A stretch of DNA of 64,000 nucleotides from contig NZ_CP126156.1 of NCBI RefSeq assembly GCF_030127125.1, positions 124,001-188,000 on the forward strand. The letters are read 5' to 3'. The DNA comes from Halobaculum litoreum. Lineage in GTDB: Archaea > Halobacteriota > Halobacteria > Halobacteriales > Haloferacaceae. The position numbers and the translations under genes were made by a program. Of this stretch, positions 27,315 to 36,508 are shown one piece after another. Below the pieces are notes generated by a model. That model was not told where the DNA came from. It made no database searches and saw nothing but the letters and a program-made list of their open reading frames with translations. Numbering within the stretch: the stretch's first letter is position 1; each line of letters opens with the position of its first letter.

Positions 27315-27739
27315 GCCGCCACCCCCGGCTCCGGGAGGCCCTCGGCCAGGTCGACGGCGGCCCCCGCGGCCTCGGCGCCCTTCTCGGCGCGCTCGCGGGC
27401 TTCCGCGCCCGACTGCCCCGGCCCGGAGACGCCGAACGTGACCGGCGTGTCGCGGTCGAGGCTGACGTCGGCGAGCTTGTTCGCGATGGCGCTGCCGATC
27501 ACCTGGTCGTGGTCGGTGTCCCCGCTGACGATGGTGCCGACAACGGCGACGGCGTCGATGTCGTCGCGGCGCGCGAGGCGGTCGGCCGCCAGCGGCGTGT
27601 CGTACGCGCCGGGGACGTCGACGGTCTCGGCGACGGTCGCCCCGCGGTCGGCGACCGCCGTGCGTGCGGACTCCTCCATGGCCTCGGCGATGGACGCGTA
27701 GTAGCGCGCGACCACCAGCCCGAGCGTCGTGTCGCTCAT
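27311..27739 (-). CDS. ribH: 6,7-dimethyl-8-ribityllumazine synthase
   Basis: A 142-residue lumazine synthase, the penultimate enzyme of riboflavin synthesis, joining a ribityl-diaminouracil and dihydroxybutanone phosphate. It starts MSDTTLGLVVARYYASIAEA, with family blocks DVPGAYDTPLAADRLAR, VVGTIVSGDTDHDQVIGSAI and TFGV, the conserved His being in DHDQV. Members assemble as icosahedral or pentameric shells. It overlaps the downstream aminotransferase by four bases. Confidence 0.93.
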   Translation of the reverse strand: MSDTTLGLVVARYYASIAEAMEESARTAVADRGATVAETVDVPGAYDTPLAADRLARRDDIDAVAVVGTIVSGDTDHDQVIGSAIANKLADVSLDRDTPVTFGVSGPGQSGAEARERAEKGAEAAGAAVDLAEGLPEPGVAA

Positions 27740-27904
27740 TACGCGGTCGGATGGCGGGCCGACCCAAAGGCGTACCGCTCGGGGCCGATGTGTCCGGGCG
27801 CCGTCCCGGACGGCGACACGCGCCGCCCCGCCGCGGCCGCGGGTGCTCCCCCGTCGTCGTCCGGATCACAAGAGTTGTTACCGGCCGGATGCGACCGCTC
27901 GGCA

Positions 27905-29968
27905 ATGAGTGACCCCGCCGGCGGGGCCGAGCCCGCCCCCGACGGGACCGCGACCGCCGACGGGCCACCGGACCCCCACGGAGTCCGCGGCGTCGGCCGC
28001 CCCCGACGCCGCCGGCCCGCTCGACGGCCTCGCGACCGGGCTCCGCGACCGCGGCGTCGACCCCACGGTCGCGGCCGTCGTCGCCGTCGTCGTCGGCTCG
28101 CTGCTGCTCCGGACGGTCCAACTCGGCGCCCGGGTGTTCCACTGGGACGAGGGCCGCGTCGGCTACTGGATCCTCCGGTTCGACGCGAACGGGGAGTTCT
28201 TCTACCGGCCGATCATCCACGGCCCGTTCCTCCCGGTCGTGAACAACGTCCTCTTCGACCTGATCGGCGCCTCCGACTTCGCCGCGCGGCTCCCCGTCGC
28301 GGTCGTCGGCGGCCTGCTCCCGCTGTCGGCGCTGCTGTTGCGCCGGCACCTCCGCGACCGCGAGGTCGTCGCGCTCGCCCTGCTGCTGTCGGTCGACCCG
28401 CTGCTCGTCTACTACGGGCGGTTCATGCGCGGCGACGTGCTCGTCGGCTCGTTCTGCGTCGCCGCGTTCGCGCTCGTCGTGTACGCGCTCGACACCCGCC
28501 GGACGCTCCCGCTGTTCGGCGCGGCGGCGCTGCTCGGCCTCGGGTTCACCGCCAAGGAGAACGCGCTCGTGTACCTCGCGTGCTTCCTCGGGGCGGGGTT
28601 CCTCCTGCTCGACCACCGCGTGGTGCGGACGGCGCGGACCTCCGGCTCGCTGCTGGACGCGCTGGTCGCCGAGGTCGTCGCGCTCGGCCACTTCCTCGAC
28701 GACTGGACCGAGGGGTCGCGGACGCGAGCGACGATCGAACGGCGGGTTCGCGACCGACGGCCCGACGCGCCGTTCGCGAGCGAGGCGGGCTACCTCGGCC
28801 ACCTCGCCGTGTGGCTCCCCGTGGGCGCCGTCGGCGTCGCGGCGTCGTTCCTCGCGGTCACGACGTTCTTCTACGCCCCCGGCCGGACCTGTGGCAGGCG
28901 CTCGGCGTCGCGTCGGCGCCCGCGGGCGCGACCGGCGCGGCGCCGACGCTCGGGTCGGTCTGGTACGAGGCGACGTGGGGCGCCGGCGAGAAGTTCTGGG
29001 GGACGTGGGCGTCGGGCACCCACTCGGGACACCCGTACGTGCCGTACCTGTGGGACATCCTGGAGACGCTCGCGTACGGCTCGGGCGTCCTCGTCGTCCT
29101 CGCGCTCGTCGGCTTCCTCGTCGACGGCTACGGCGAGGCCCGGGGCACCCGCCCGCTGGTCGCGTTCGCGACGTACTGGGGGCTGGCGTCGCTCGTCGGC
29201 TACCCCGTCGCGACCGACATCCAGGCGCCGTGGGCCGCCGTCCACATCGTGCTCCCGCTGTCGATCCCGGCGGCGGTCGGCCTCGCCAGCGTCGGCGAGT
29301 CGCTGCTCGACGCCGCCGGCGACGAGGACGCCGTGACGGCCGCGCTCGCGGGGCTGATCGTCCTCGCGGCGGTCGGCGGCGTCGTCGTCCCGAACGTCGA
29401 CTACTGGAACTCCGCGTCCGTCGAGGACAAGCAGGTGCTCCAGTGGGCCCAGCCCGAGAACGCCTACAAGGAGGCGCTGACCGACGCCGCGGCGGTCGCC
29501 CGCGACAACGAGGGGACGGACGTGCTGTGGGTCGGCACCGACACCGGTCGGGGGACGCGGCTGTACGTGTCCGACGAGTCGAGCGTCGACCGGATGCCGC
29601 CCGGCGGGCCGAGTTGGCACTCCAGACTGCCGACCCCGTGGTACCTCGAACGCGCGGACGCCGAGGTGACGTCGACGCCGCCGGAGGCCCGTTTCGACGG
29701 GCTCCCGCCGGCCGAGGAGATGCCGCCGGTCGTGTTCGCGAAGCCGCAGGACGCCGACGAGGTGGGCGCGATGCTCGACGGCTACTCGGCCCGCGAGTAC
29801 GACTTCCGCCTGTGGACCGAGCACATCGTCGTGTTCGTCGACGAGGCGGCGCTCGCGAGCGCGACCGACCCGGACGCGAGCGCGTCGACGGCCGCCGACG
29901 CCGACCCGGACGCCGACCTCGACGTCGCCGCCGGCCCGAGCGCCTCGCTCGCGCCGGCGCCGGTGTGA
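27905..29968 (+). CDS. agl23: Agl23/TIGR03663-type membrane glycosyltransferase-like protein, two compensating frame breaks
   Basis: A polytopic membrane protein of the GT-39-like TIGR03663 family, called flippase activity-associated Agl23 in haloarchaea and linked to protein N-glycosylation. The body has RVFHWDEGRVGYWILRF, YGRFMRGDVLVGSFCVAAFA and LGLGFTAKENALVYLACFLG; the second half begins PDLWQALGVASAP. The start MSDPAGGAEPAPDGTATADG and the last 360 residues share one frame, but residues about 25-325 are in another. One C too many in 27973-27977 and one too few in 28876-28880 explain both breaks. Plain translation would give about 300 false residues. Confidence 0.75.
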   Translation: MSDPAGGAEPAPDGTATADGPPDPHGVRGVGRPRRRRPARRPRDRAPRPRRRPHGRGRRRRRRRLAAAPDGPTRRPGVPLGRGPRRLLDPPVRRERGVLLPADHPRPVPPGREQRPLRPDRRLRLRRAAPRRGRRRPAPAVGAAVAPAPPRPRGRRARPAAVGRPAARLLRAVHARRRARRLVLRRRVRARRVRARHPPDAPAVRRGGAARPRVHRQGERARVPRVLPRGGVPPARPPRGADGADLRLAAGRAGRRGRRARPLPRRLDRGVADASDDRTAGSRPTARRAVRERGGLPRPPRRVAPRGRRRRRGVVPRGHDVLLRPRPDLWQALGVASAPAGATGAAPTLGSVWYEATWGAGEKFWGTWASGTHSGHPYVPYLWDILETLAYGSGVLVVLALVGFLVDGYGEARGTRPLVAFATYWGLASLVGYPVATDIQAPWAAVHIVLPLSIPAAVGLASVGESLLDAAGDEDAVTAALAGLIVLAAVGGVVVPNVDYWNSASVEDKQVLQWAQPENAYKEALTDAAAVARDNEGTDVLWVGTDTGRGTRLYVSDESSVDRMPPGGPSWHSRLPTPWYLERADAEVTSTPPEARFDGLPPAEEMPPVVFAKPQDADEVGAMLDGYSAREYDFRLWTEHIVVFVDEAALASATDPDASASTAADADPDADLDVAAGPSASLAPAPV

Positions 29969-30030
29969 GTCGGGGGCGAGCGGCCACGAGTACGCAGGAA
30001 CGTGCATACTCCGGGGGCATTTGAACAATC

Positions 30031-30036
30031 TTTATG
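30031..30036 (+). promoter_or_regulatory. TATA-like box for purK
   Basis: TTTATG lies 25-30 bases upstream of GTG 30061. This makes the in-frame ATG 30034 part of the promoter and supports the GTG start. Confidence 0.45.
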
Positions 30037-30060
30037 CGCGGACCTGCCGAAGCCGCGGCC

Positions 30061-31215
30061 GTGAACCCGACCTGTCCCGGACCGACGCTGGGCGTCGTCG
30101 GCGGCGGGCAACTCGGCCGGATGCTCGCCGAGGCCGCCTCGCCGCTGGGCGTCGACGTGGTCGTGCTCGACCCGACGCCCGACTGTCCCGCCGCGCGCGT
30201 CGCCGAGCAGATCGAGGGGTCGTTCGACGACCCCGACGGCGTCCGCGCGCTCGCCGAACGGGCCGACGCGCTCACGCTGGAGATCGAACTCGCCGACCCG
30301 GACGTGCTGGAGCGCGTGAGCGAGGAGTTCGCCGTCCCCGTCAACCCCTCGCCGGACGCGCTCCGGACGATCCGGGACAAGCTCGTCCAGAAGCGGGCGT
30401 TCGCCGACGCGGGCGTCCCCGTCCCCGAGTTCGTCGCCGTCGACGACGCCGCCGACCTCGCGGCCGCCGTCGAGCGCTTCGACGGCTGTATGCTGAAGGC
30501 CCGCACCGGCGGCTACGACGGCCGCGGCAACCTCCCGGTCGAACCGGGCGACGACTACGAGGCGAAGCTCGCGGCGGTCGGCGCCGGGGAGGCCGGCGCG
30601 ATGGCCGAGGAGCTGGTCGACTTCGAGCGCGAGCTGTCGGTCGTCGCGGTGCGCGGCGACGGCGAGCGCCGGGCGTTCCCCGTCGTGGAGAACGTCCACC
30701 GCGAGGAGATCCTCCGCGAGACGGTCGCACCCGCCCGTTGCTCTGACGCCGTCGCCGAGCGCGCCCGCGAGGTCGCCCTCGACACGCTGGAGACGCTGGA
30801 CGGGCGCGGCGTGTTCGCGGTCGAGCTGTTCGAGGAGGCGGACGGCACCGTCTCCGTCAACGAGGTCGCCCCGCGCCCCCACAACTCCGGCCACTGGACC
30901 ATCGAGGGGGCGACCACCTCGCAGTTCGAACAGCACGTCCGCGCCGCCCTCGGCTGGCCGCTGGGCACCGCCGACCTGCGGTCGCCGACCGCGATGGCGA
31001 ACGTGCTCGGCGACGTGTCCGACCCCCGCCCCGCGGCGCTGGCGGGCGTCGGCGACGTGCTCGCCGCGCCGAACGCGAACCTCCACTGGTACGGGAAACA
31101 CGAGGCCCGCCCGCTGCGCAAGATGGGCCACCTCACCCTGACCGAGGCCGACGCCGACCGCGACGACCTGCTGGCCCGCGCCCGCGACCTCCGGGACGGG
31201 CTCACCTTCGAGTGA
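30061..31215 (+). CDS. purK: 5-(carboxyamino)imidazole ribonucleotide synthase
   Basis: A 384-residue ATP-grasp enzyme that carboxylates AIR to N5-CAIR in purine synthesis. The N-terminal domain has VVGGGQLGRMLAEAASPLGV; the ATP-grasp has KARTGGYDGRGN and VENVHREEILRETVAPAR; the C-terminal block is VNEVAPRPHNSGHWTIEGAT. Start at GTG 30061 is chosen because the TATA-like box is placed correctly for it. It is followed 25 bases later by purE, which uses the product. Confidence 0.93.
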   Translation: MNPTCPGPTLGVVGGGQLGRMLAEAASPLGVDVVVLDPTPDCPAARVAEQIEGSFDDPDGVRALAERADALTLEIELADPDVLERVSEEFAVPVNPSPDALRTIRDKLVQKRAFADAGVPVPEFVAVDDAADLAAAVERFDGCMLKARTGGYDGRGNLPVEPGDDYEAKLAAVGAGEAGAMAEELVDFERELSVVAVRGDGERRAFPVVENVHREEILRETVAPARCSDAVAERAREVALDTLETLDGRGVFAVELFEEADGTVSVNEVAPRPHNSGHWTIEGATTSQFEQHVRAALGWPLGTADLRSPTAMANVLGDVSDPRPAALAGVGDVLAAPNANLHWYGKHEARPLRKMGHLTLTEADADRDDLLARARDLRDGLTFE

Positions 31216-31240
31216 CCCGACGACGACCGACTCACCACCC

Positions 31241-31864
31241 ATGACCTCTGTCACCGACCTCATCGACCGACTCGAATCGGAGGCGACCAGCGACGCCGAC
31301 CCCGCGACGACGCCCGACGTGGGGGTGATCATGGGCTCGGACTCCGACCTCGACACGATGCAGGGGGCGTTCGACGCGCTCGAGGAACTGGGGTTCGCCG
31401 AGCAGACCGACTTCCACGACCCGCCGGAGGCCCGCTTCACCTACGAGGCGTACGTCGTCTCCGCCCACCGCACGCCCGACCTCATGTACGCCTACGGCGA
31501 CACCGCGGCCGACCGCGGCCTCGACGTGGTGATCGCCGGGGCGGGCGGGAAGTCCGCCGACCTGCCGAACATGACCGCGAGCATCGCCTACCCGATCCCC
31601 GTGATCGGCGTCCCCGTCCAGGAGAAGTCCGTCGACTCGGTGATCGGGATGCCGACGGGCGCCCCCATCGTCGCCGTCGACGCGGGCAAGTCGTTCAACG
31701 CCGCGCTGTCGGCCGCCCAGATCCTCGCCCGCGAACACGACGCCGTCGCGGACGCGCTCGTCGAGTACCACGAGGGACTCGTCGGCGACGTCGCCGCGGT
31801 GTCGGCCGACCTCCACGACCTCGGCGTCGCGGGGTTCCGGGAGAAACACCGCGGCGGGGAGTAG
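31241..31864 (+). CDS. purE: N5-carboxyaminoimidazole ribonucleotide mutase
   Basis: A 207-residue class I PurE that moves the carboxyl group of N5-CAIR to give CAIR. Marks are GVIMGSDSDLDTMQGAFDAL, the catalytic region VVSAHRTPDLMYAY, IAGAGGKSADLPNMTASIAY and PVIGVPVQ. There is a 25-residue N-terminal extension relative to bacterial PurE, common in haloarchaea. It forms an operon with purK. Confidence 0.95.
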   Translation: MTSVTDLIDRLESEATSDADPATTPDVGVIMGSDSDLDTMQGAFDALEELGFAEQTDFHDPPEARFTYEAYVVSAHRTPDLMYAYGDTAADRGLDVVIAGAGGKSADLPNMTASIAYPIPVIGVPVQEKSVDSVIGMPTGAPIVAVDAGKSFNAALSAAQILAREHDAVADALVEYHEGLVGDVAAVSADLHDLGVAGFREKHRGGE

Positions 31865-32039
31865 TCGCCGCGCGGGCTGGCGATCCGGGCGGGATTTCGA
31901 CCGAGCGGAGACGACAGGACGTCGCGGGCACGGGAGTCCGCCGCGAGAGCGCGCGAGACGGGCGGGAACCGCGCGCACGCGTAAGTGAAGCGCTTATGTG
32001 TGGTGGGTCCAAACCCACGTACGATACGGAGAACCCGGT

Positions 32040-32456
32040 ATGAATCCATGGATAGCGATCGGCGCGTTGGCGGTGATGGGCGTGGGTATCCCGTTGGGGA
32101 TGATGGCCGCGTCCGCGATCCTCCGTCCGAGCGTGCCGGAACAAGGCAAGAGCGCCACCTACGAGTCCGGTGAGATCCCGACGGGGTCGGCGACGGGCAT
32201 CCAGTTCAACATCCAGTACTACATGGTTGCGCTGCTGTTCGTCGTGTTCGACATCGAGACGGTTCTGATCTTCCCGTGGACGGTCATCTACCAGTCCGCG
32301 CTACAGTCGGGCGTCGGCCTCGCGACGGTCCTGCTCCCGATGTTGATCTTCATCGGCGTGCTGGTCGTCGGACTCGTGTGGGCGTGGCGACAGGGCGCCG
32401 TGAAGTGGGCCTCCAGCCCGCGTGCGGCGAGACAGAAGACGGAGCGTTCCTCCTGA
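32040..32456 (+). CDS. nuoA: NADH-quinone oxidoreductase subunit A
   Basis: A 138-residue membrane subunit of complex I, with three helices. The conserved loop is KSATYESGEIPTG, followed by the helix YMVALLFVVFDIETVLIFPW with the acidic pair. It opens the operon; a TATA-like CGCTTATG is at 31991-31998, about 42 bases before ATG 32040, so a short leader is likely. nuoB starts two bases after its stop. Confidence 0.95.
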   Translation: MNPWIAIGALAVMGVGIPLGMMAASAILRPSVPEQGKSATYESGEIPTGSATGIQFNIQYYMVALLFVVFDIETVLIFPWTVIYQSALQSGVGLATVLLPMLIFIGVLVVGLVWAWRQGAVKWASSPRAARQKTERSS

Positions 32457-32457
32457 C

Positions 32458-33159
32458 ATGAGTAGCGACAACAGACCGTTCGTCACGGACGACAGCCAGG
32501 TACTGACCGACACCCGGGACGCCCGGATGACGGGCGAGGACAACCGCTTCAACTCGAAGCTGCGGGAGGCGTTCGGCTCCTCGCCGTTCATCCTCACCAA
32601 GTTCGACAAGTTCATGAACTGGGTGCGGGGCTCCTCGATGTTCATGCTGCAGTTCGGCATCGCCTGCTGCAGCATCGAGATGATGCACACCTACGCGGTG
32701 AAGCACGACCTCGACCGCTTCGGCGCGGGTGTGCCGCGCGCGTCGCCGCGACAGGCCGACGTGATCATCGTCCCCGGGACGATCGTCTCGAAGTTCGCGC
32801 CGCGCATGAAGCGCGTGTACGACCAGATGCCCGAGCCGAAGTTCGTCATCGGCATGGGCTCGTGTACCATCTCCGGCGGCCCGTTCCAGGAGGGGTACAA
32901 CGTGATCAAGGGCGCCGAGGAGGTCATCCCGGTCGACATCCACGTCCCCGGCTGCCCGCCGCGCCCCGAGGCGCTGGTGTACGGCGTCGCGAAGCTGCAG
33001 GAGCGCATCGCCAACGGCGAGTCGTCGCCGGTGACGGTGAAGCCGTACGAGCTCGAGCAGTTCGGCGACCTCTCGCGCGACGAGATCGTCCAGCAGCTCG
33101 CCGACGACATCGACGAGGAGGACCTCGTCATGCGCTACAACTGGGCGGACTCCCCGTAA
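32458..33159 (+). CDS. nuoB: NADH-quinone oxidoreductase subunit B (N2 cluster)
   Basis: A 233-residue subunit that carries the terminal 4Fe-4S cluster N2 next to the quinone site. Ligands are the vicinal pair in FGIACCSIEMM, one Cys in GSCTISGGPF, and one in VPGCPPRPEAL. The N-terminal 35 residues are a hydrophilic extension and the C-terminus is acidic. It sits at the membrane interface with the NuoC-D fusion, encoded two bases after it. Confidence 0.96.
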   Translation: MSSDNRPFVTDDSQVLTDTRDARMTGEDNRFNSKLREAFGSSPFILTKFDKFMNWVRGSSMFMLQFGIACCSIEMMHTYAVKHDLDRFGAGVPRASPRQADVIIVPGTIVSKFAPRMKRVYDQMPEPKFVIGMGSCTISGGPFQEGYNVIKGAEEVIPVDIHVPGCPPRPEALVYGVAKLQERIANGESSPVTVKPYELEQFGDLSRDEIVQQLADDIDEEDLVMRYNWADSP

Positions 33160-33161
33160 CC

Positions 33162-34832
33162 ATGAGCCTGGAAGAACCCGAGCCGGACGCGCCGGCCACC
33201 GTCGAGGAACAGTCCGCCGACGAGCTCGCCGAGCTGCTCGGCGACCACGTGATCGGCCGCGAGGAGCACCTGAACGCGCCGGGCTACGTCGTCCGGCCGG
33301 ACGAGGTGCAGGCCGTCCTCTCCACGCTGAAGGAGGACGCCGGGTACGACCACCTCTCGTGTGTGACGGCCCAGGAGTACGAGGACCGCTACGAGTCCAT
33401 CTACCACCTGAAGAAGTACGACGACCCGACCCAGGAGGTCTCGGTCGTCGTGCCCGCCGACCGCGAGAACCCCGTCTCGCAGTCCGGCGAGGCCGTCTTC
33501 CGCACGGCCGACTGGCACGAGCGGGAGGCGTACGACCTCGTCGGCATCGAGTACGACGACCACCCGGACCTGCGTCGGATCCTCCTGCCCGAGACGTGGC
33601 AGGGCCACCCGCTGGCCGAGGACTACGAGCAGGACCGCCCGCAGGTCGTCCCGCTGCGCGAGCACGCCAACCCGCTGCAGGAGGACCACCGCAGCGAGCA
33701 GGACACCGACACGATGTACCTCAACATCGGTCCCCACCATCCGGCGACCCACGGTGTCCTCCACCTGAAGACGGTTCTGGACGGCGAGCAGGTGGCGGAC
33801 GTGGAGTCCGACATCGGCTACCTCCACCGCTGCGAGGAGCAAATCTGCCAGAACGGCACGTACCGCCACCAGATCATGCCGTACCCCGACCGTTGGGACT
33901 ACATCTCGGCGGGCCTGCTCAACGAGTGGGCGTACGCACGCGCGGCCGAGGACATGGCCGACATCGACGTGCCGGAGTACGCGCAGGTCATCCGGACGAT
34001 GGGCGCGGAGCTGTGCCGCATCGCGGCGCACATGCTCGCGGTCGGGACGTTCGCGCTGGACGTGTACGGCGACTTCACCGCCATCTTCATGTACGCGATC
34101 CGGGACCGCGAGAAGGCCCAGAACATCCTCGAGGACCTGACGGGCCAGCGGCTGATGTTCAACTACTTCCGCCTCGGCGGGGTCGTCTGGGACCTGCCCG
34201 AGCCCCGCGAGGAGTTCTTCGAGAAGACCCGCGACTTCCTCGAGGACCTCCCGGAGGCGCTGGAGGAGTACCACGACCTCATCTCGTCGAACGAGATCCT
34301 CCAGATGCGCACCATCGACACCGGTGTGCTGCCGCCGGAGGTCGCCAAGAGCTACGGGGCGACGGGCCCCGTCGCCCGCGGCTCCGGCGTCGACTACGAC
34401 CTGCGCCGCGACGACCCGTACGGCTACTACGACGAGCTCGACTGGGACGTCGTCACCGAGGACGGCTGCGACAACTACAGCCGCCTGCTCGTGCGCCTCC
34501 GCGAGGTCGAGGAGTCCGCGAAGATCATCGAGCAGTGCATCGACCTGCTCGAGGACTGGCCCGAGGAGGACCGCACCATCCAGGCCAACGTGCCGCGCAC
34601 GCTGAAGCCGGACGACGACACCGAGATCTACCGCGCGGTCGAGGGCGCCAAGGGCGAACTCGGCATCTACATGCGCTCGGACGGGACGGACAAGCCGGCC
34701 CGGTTCAAGATCCGGTCGCCGTGCTTCTCGAACCTCCAGACGCTGCCCGAGATGGCGGAGGGCGAGTACGTGCCCGACCTCATCGCCGCGCTCGGCAGCC
34801 TGGACATCGTGCTCGGTGAGGTGGACAGATGA
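33162..34832 (+). CDS. nuoCD: fused NADH-quinone oxidoreductase subunits C and D
   Basis: A 556-residue single chain. Residues 1-170 are NuoC-like (DLVGIEYDDHPDLRRILLPE with WQGHPLAEDY); residues about 185-556 are NuoD-like, with NIGPHHPATHGVLHLKT, the quinone-site tyrosine and histidine regions, and PCFSNLQTLPEMAEGEYVPD at the end. The C-D fusion is usual in haloarchaea. The final stop overlaps the nuoH start (ATGA). Confidence 0.96.
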   Translation: MSLEEPEPDAPATVEEQSADELAELLGDHVIGREEHLNAPGYVVRPDEVQAVLSTLKEDAGYDHLSCVTAQEYEDRYESIYHLKKYDDPTQEVSVVVPADRENPVSQSGEAVFRTADWHEREAYDLVGIEYDDHPDLRRILLPETWQGHPLAEDYEQDRPQVVPLREHANPLQEDHRSEQDTDTMYLNIGPHHPATHGVLHLKTVLDGEQVADVESDIGYLHRCEEQICQNGTYRHQIMPYPDRWDYISAGLLNEWAYARAAEDMADIDVPEYAQVIRTMGAELCRIAAHMLAVGTFALDVYGDFTAIFMYAIRDREKAQNILEDLTGQRLMFNYFRLGGVVWDLPEPREEFFEKTRDFLEDLPEALEEYHDLISSNEILQMRTIDTGVLPPEVAKSYGATGPVARGSGVDYDLRRDDPYGYYDELDWDVVTEDGCDNYSRLLVRLREVEESAKIIEQCIDLLEDWPEEDRTIQANVPRTLKPDDDTEIYRAVEGAKGELGIYMRSDGTDKPARFKIRSPCFSNLQTLPEMAEGEYVPDLIAALGSLDIVLGEVDR

Positions 34833-35911
34833 CCGGGGCGGTTCCGCTCCAACAGGGGATGCTCCCCGACACGATCGCGAACCTGCTCGGGCTGGACGCG
34901 TTCGGCATCGCCGGCGACGTCGTCGCCGCGCTGTTGGGCGCGTTCCTCATCGCCAACTTCCTGCTCATCAACACGGCGTTCGCCGGCCCGTGGGCCAAGC
35001 GGAAGATCACGGCGGCGTTCACCGACCGCATCGCGGTCAACCGGATCGGCCCGTTCGGGCTGTTCGTCATCGTCGCCGACGCGGTCCGGCTCCTCTCGAA
35101 GGAGCTGATCGTGCCCGAGGGCGCCGACCGGCCCGCGTGGGACCTGGGTCCGCTGCTCATCCCGTTCTCGGCGCTGCTCGGCTTCGCGGTCATCCCGATG
35201 GGGAGCGGCCTGCAGTTGGCCGACCCCGAGACCGGGCTGGCGTTCGCGTTCGCCGCGTCGTCCATCGCGTCGCTCGGGCTGATCATGATGGGCTACGCGT
35301 CGAACAACAAGTACAGCCTGCTCGGCGGCCTGCGCGCCGTCGCGTCCAACATCGCCTACGAGATCCCGCTGATCGTCACCGGCGTCTCCGTCGTGCTGTT
35401 CACGGGGACGCTCCAGATGAGCGAGATCGTCGCCGCGCAGGAGGCGACGTTCGTCAGCATCGCCGGCATCGCGATCCCGCAGTGGTTCGCGTTCGTGAAC
35501 CCGTTCGCGTTCGCGCTGTTCGTCGTCGCCAACGTCGCGGAGGTCGGGCGCAACCCGTTCGACATCCCCGAGGCGCCGACGGAGATCGTCGCCGGCTACC
35601 AGACGGAGTACAGTTCGGTGTACTTCGTGCTCATCTACCTCGGCGAGTTCATCCACATCTTCCTCGGCGGCGCCATCGCGGCGACGCTGTTCCTCGGCGG
35701 CCCGGCCGGGCCCGGCCCGGCGGCGCTGGGGATCGTCTGGTTCACCGCGAAGATCTGGGCGTTCTTCCTGCTCACGCAGTGGCTCCGCTCGGCGGTGCCG
35801 CGCCTTCGCGTCGACCAGTTCATCGAGATCGGCTGGAAGGGCATGCTGGTGCTCTCGTTCGCGAACCTCGTCCTCACCGCGGTGATCGTGGGGGTGCTCA
35901 CAACGCTATGA
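34829..35911 (+). CDS. nuoH: NADH-quinone oxidoreductase subunit H
   Basis: A 360-residue membrane subunit forming the quinone chamber with NuoB and NuoD. It has eight helices and the family blocks FTDRIAVNRIGPFGLF, LGGLRAVASNIAYEIPL, FDIPEAPTEIVAGYQTEYSS and LRVDQFIEIGWKGMLVLSFA. It overlaps nuoCD by four bases and nuoI by four bases, both as ATGA, so translation is coupled. Confidence 0.96.
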   Translation: MTGAVPLQQGMLPDTIANLLGLDAFGIAGDVVAALLGAFLIANFLLINTAFAGPWAKRKITAAFTDRIAVNRIGPFGLFVIVADAVRLLSKELIVPEGADRPAWDLGPLLIPFSALLGFAVIPMGSGLQLADPETGLAFAFAASSIASLGLIMMGYASNNKYSLLGGLRAVASNIAYEIPLIVTGVSVVLFTGTLQMSEIVAAQEATFVSIAGIAIPQWFAFVNPFAFALFVVANVAEVGRNPFDIPEAPTEIVAGYQTEYSSVYFVLIYLGEFIHIFLGGAIAATLFLGGPAGPGPAALGIVWFTAKIWAFFLLTQWLRSAVPRLRVDQFIEIGWKGMLVLSFANLVLTAVIVGVLTTL

Positions 35912-36369
35912 TCGGAATCCTGAAAGGAATGGCGACGACGATGAAGCACGCGCTGGACGGCAAGACGTTCACGGTCGAGTACCCGGACGTCGCGCCCGAG
36001 GTGAGCCCGCGGTTCCGCGGGGTCCACAAGTTCTCCCAGGAGCGGTGCATCTGGTGCCGCCAGTGCGAGAACGTCTGTCCGAACGACACGATCCAGATCG
36101 TGCAGGACGACCAGCGCAACGGCGAACAGTACAACCTCCACATCGGGCAGTGCATCTACTGCCGGCTGTGCGAGGAGGTGTGTCCGGTGGACGCCATCCT
36201 GCTGACGCAGAACTTCGAGTTCACCGCCGACACGAAAGACGAGTTCGTCTACAACAAAGAACAGCTGAAGAACGTCCCCTGGTACAAGGGGATCGACCCG
36301 CTCAACTCCCGGAACCCCGACCGCGGCGCGTGGATCGGCGAGGGCGACGGCGAGGTCGACTACCAGTAG
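35908..36369 (+). CDS. nuoI: NADH-quinone oxidoreductase subunit I (two 4Fe-4S clusters)
   Basis: A 153-residue ferredoxin-like subunit that passes electrons toward N2. The two cluster motifs are CIWCRQCENVCP and CIYCRLCEEVCP. The C-terminal 45 residues are hydrophilic and aromatic (NVPWYKGIDPLNSRNPDRGA). Because NuoE, F and G are not encoded here, NuoI probably accepts electrons from another donor such as reduced ferredoxin or an unknown flavoprotein. Followed by the only large gap in the operon. Confidence 0.96.
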   Translation: MIGILKGMATTMKHALDGKTFTVEYPDVAPEVSPRFRGVHKFSQERCIWCRQCENVCPNDTIQIVQDDQRNGEQYNLHIGQCIYCRLCEEVCPVDAILLTQNFEFTADTKDEFVYNKEQLKNVPWYKGIDPLNSRNPDRGAWIGEGDGEVDYQ

Positions 36370-36449
36370 GCCGCCCCGGGTTCTCCCCCCTTCGGTTCGA
36401 CGACTCGACAGCGGCGCCGCCGGGGCGGGACGGCGGCGGCCGGGACTGG

Positions 36450-36456
36450 TATAAAA
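36450..36456 (+). promoter_or_regulatory. strong TATA box between nuoI and nuoJ
   Basis: TATAAAA is the best TATA match in the window. It lies about 100 bases before nuoJ's ATG, in the only gap over 20 bases within the complex I cluster. A second weak element, TTCAAA at 36525-36530, is at the leaderless distance (26-31 bases) from ATG 36556. Together they suggest a separate promoter for the membrane-arm genes nuoJ-N. Confidence 0.55.
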
Positions 36457-36481
36457 CCGATCCGGCCGAGACAGCCCGCCG

Positions 36482-36508
36482 GCACGCACACGCGCACCCA
36501 CACGCGCA
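36482..36508. repeat. alternating purine-pyrimidine CA/CG tract
   Basis: Almost perfect alternation of C/T with A/G (gcacgcacacgcgcacccac, continuing to 36508), with CACGCGCA occurring at two places. It lies between the TATAAAA box and nuoJ. Such tracts can form Z-DNA; here this is only inferred. Confidence 0.5.

Noticed and set aside
26148-30506. A minus-strand open frame of about 1,450 codons
   Set aside because: Only the last 388 codons are the aminotransferase. The upstream part is antisense to agl23 and purK with low-complexity translation.
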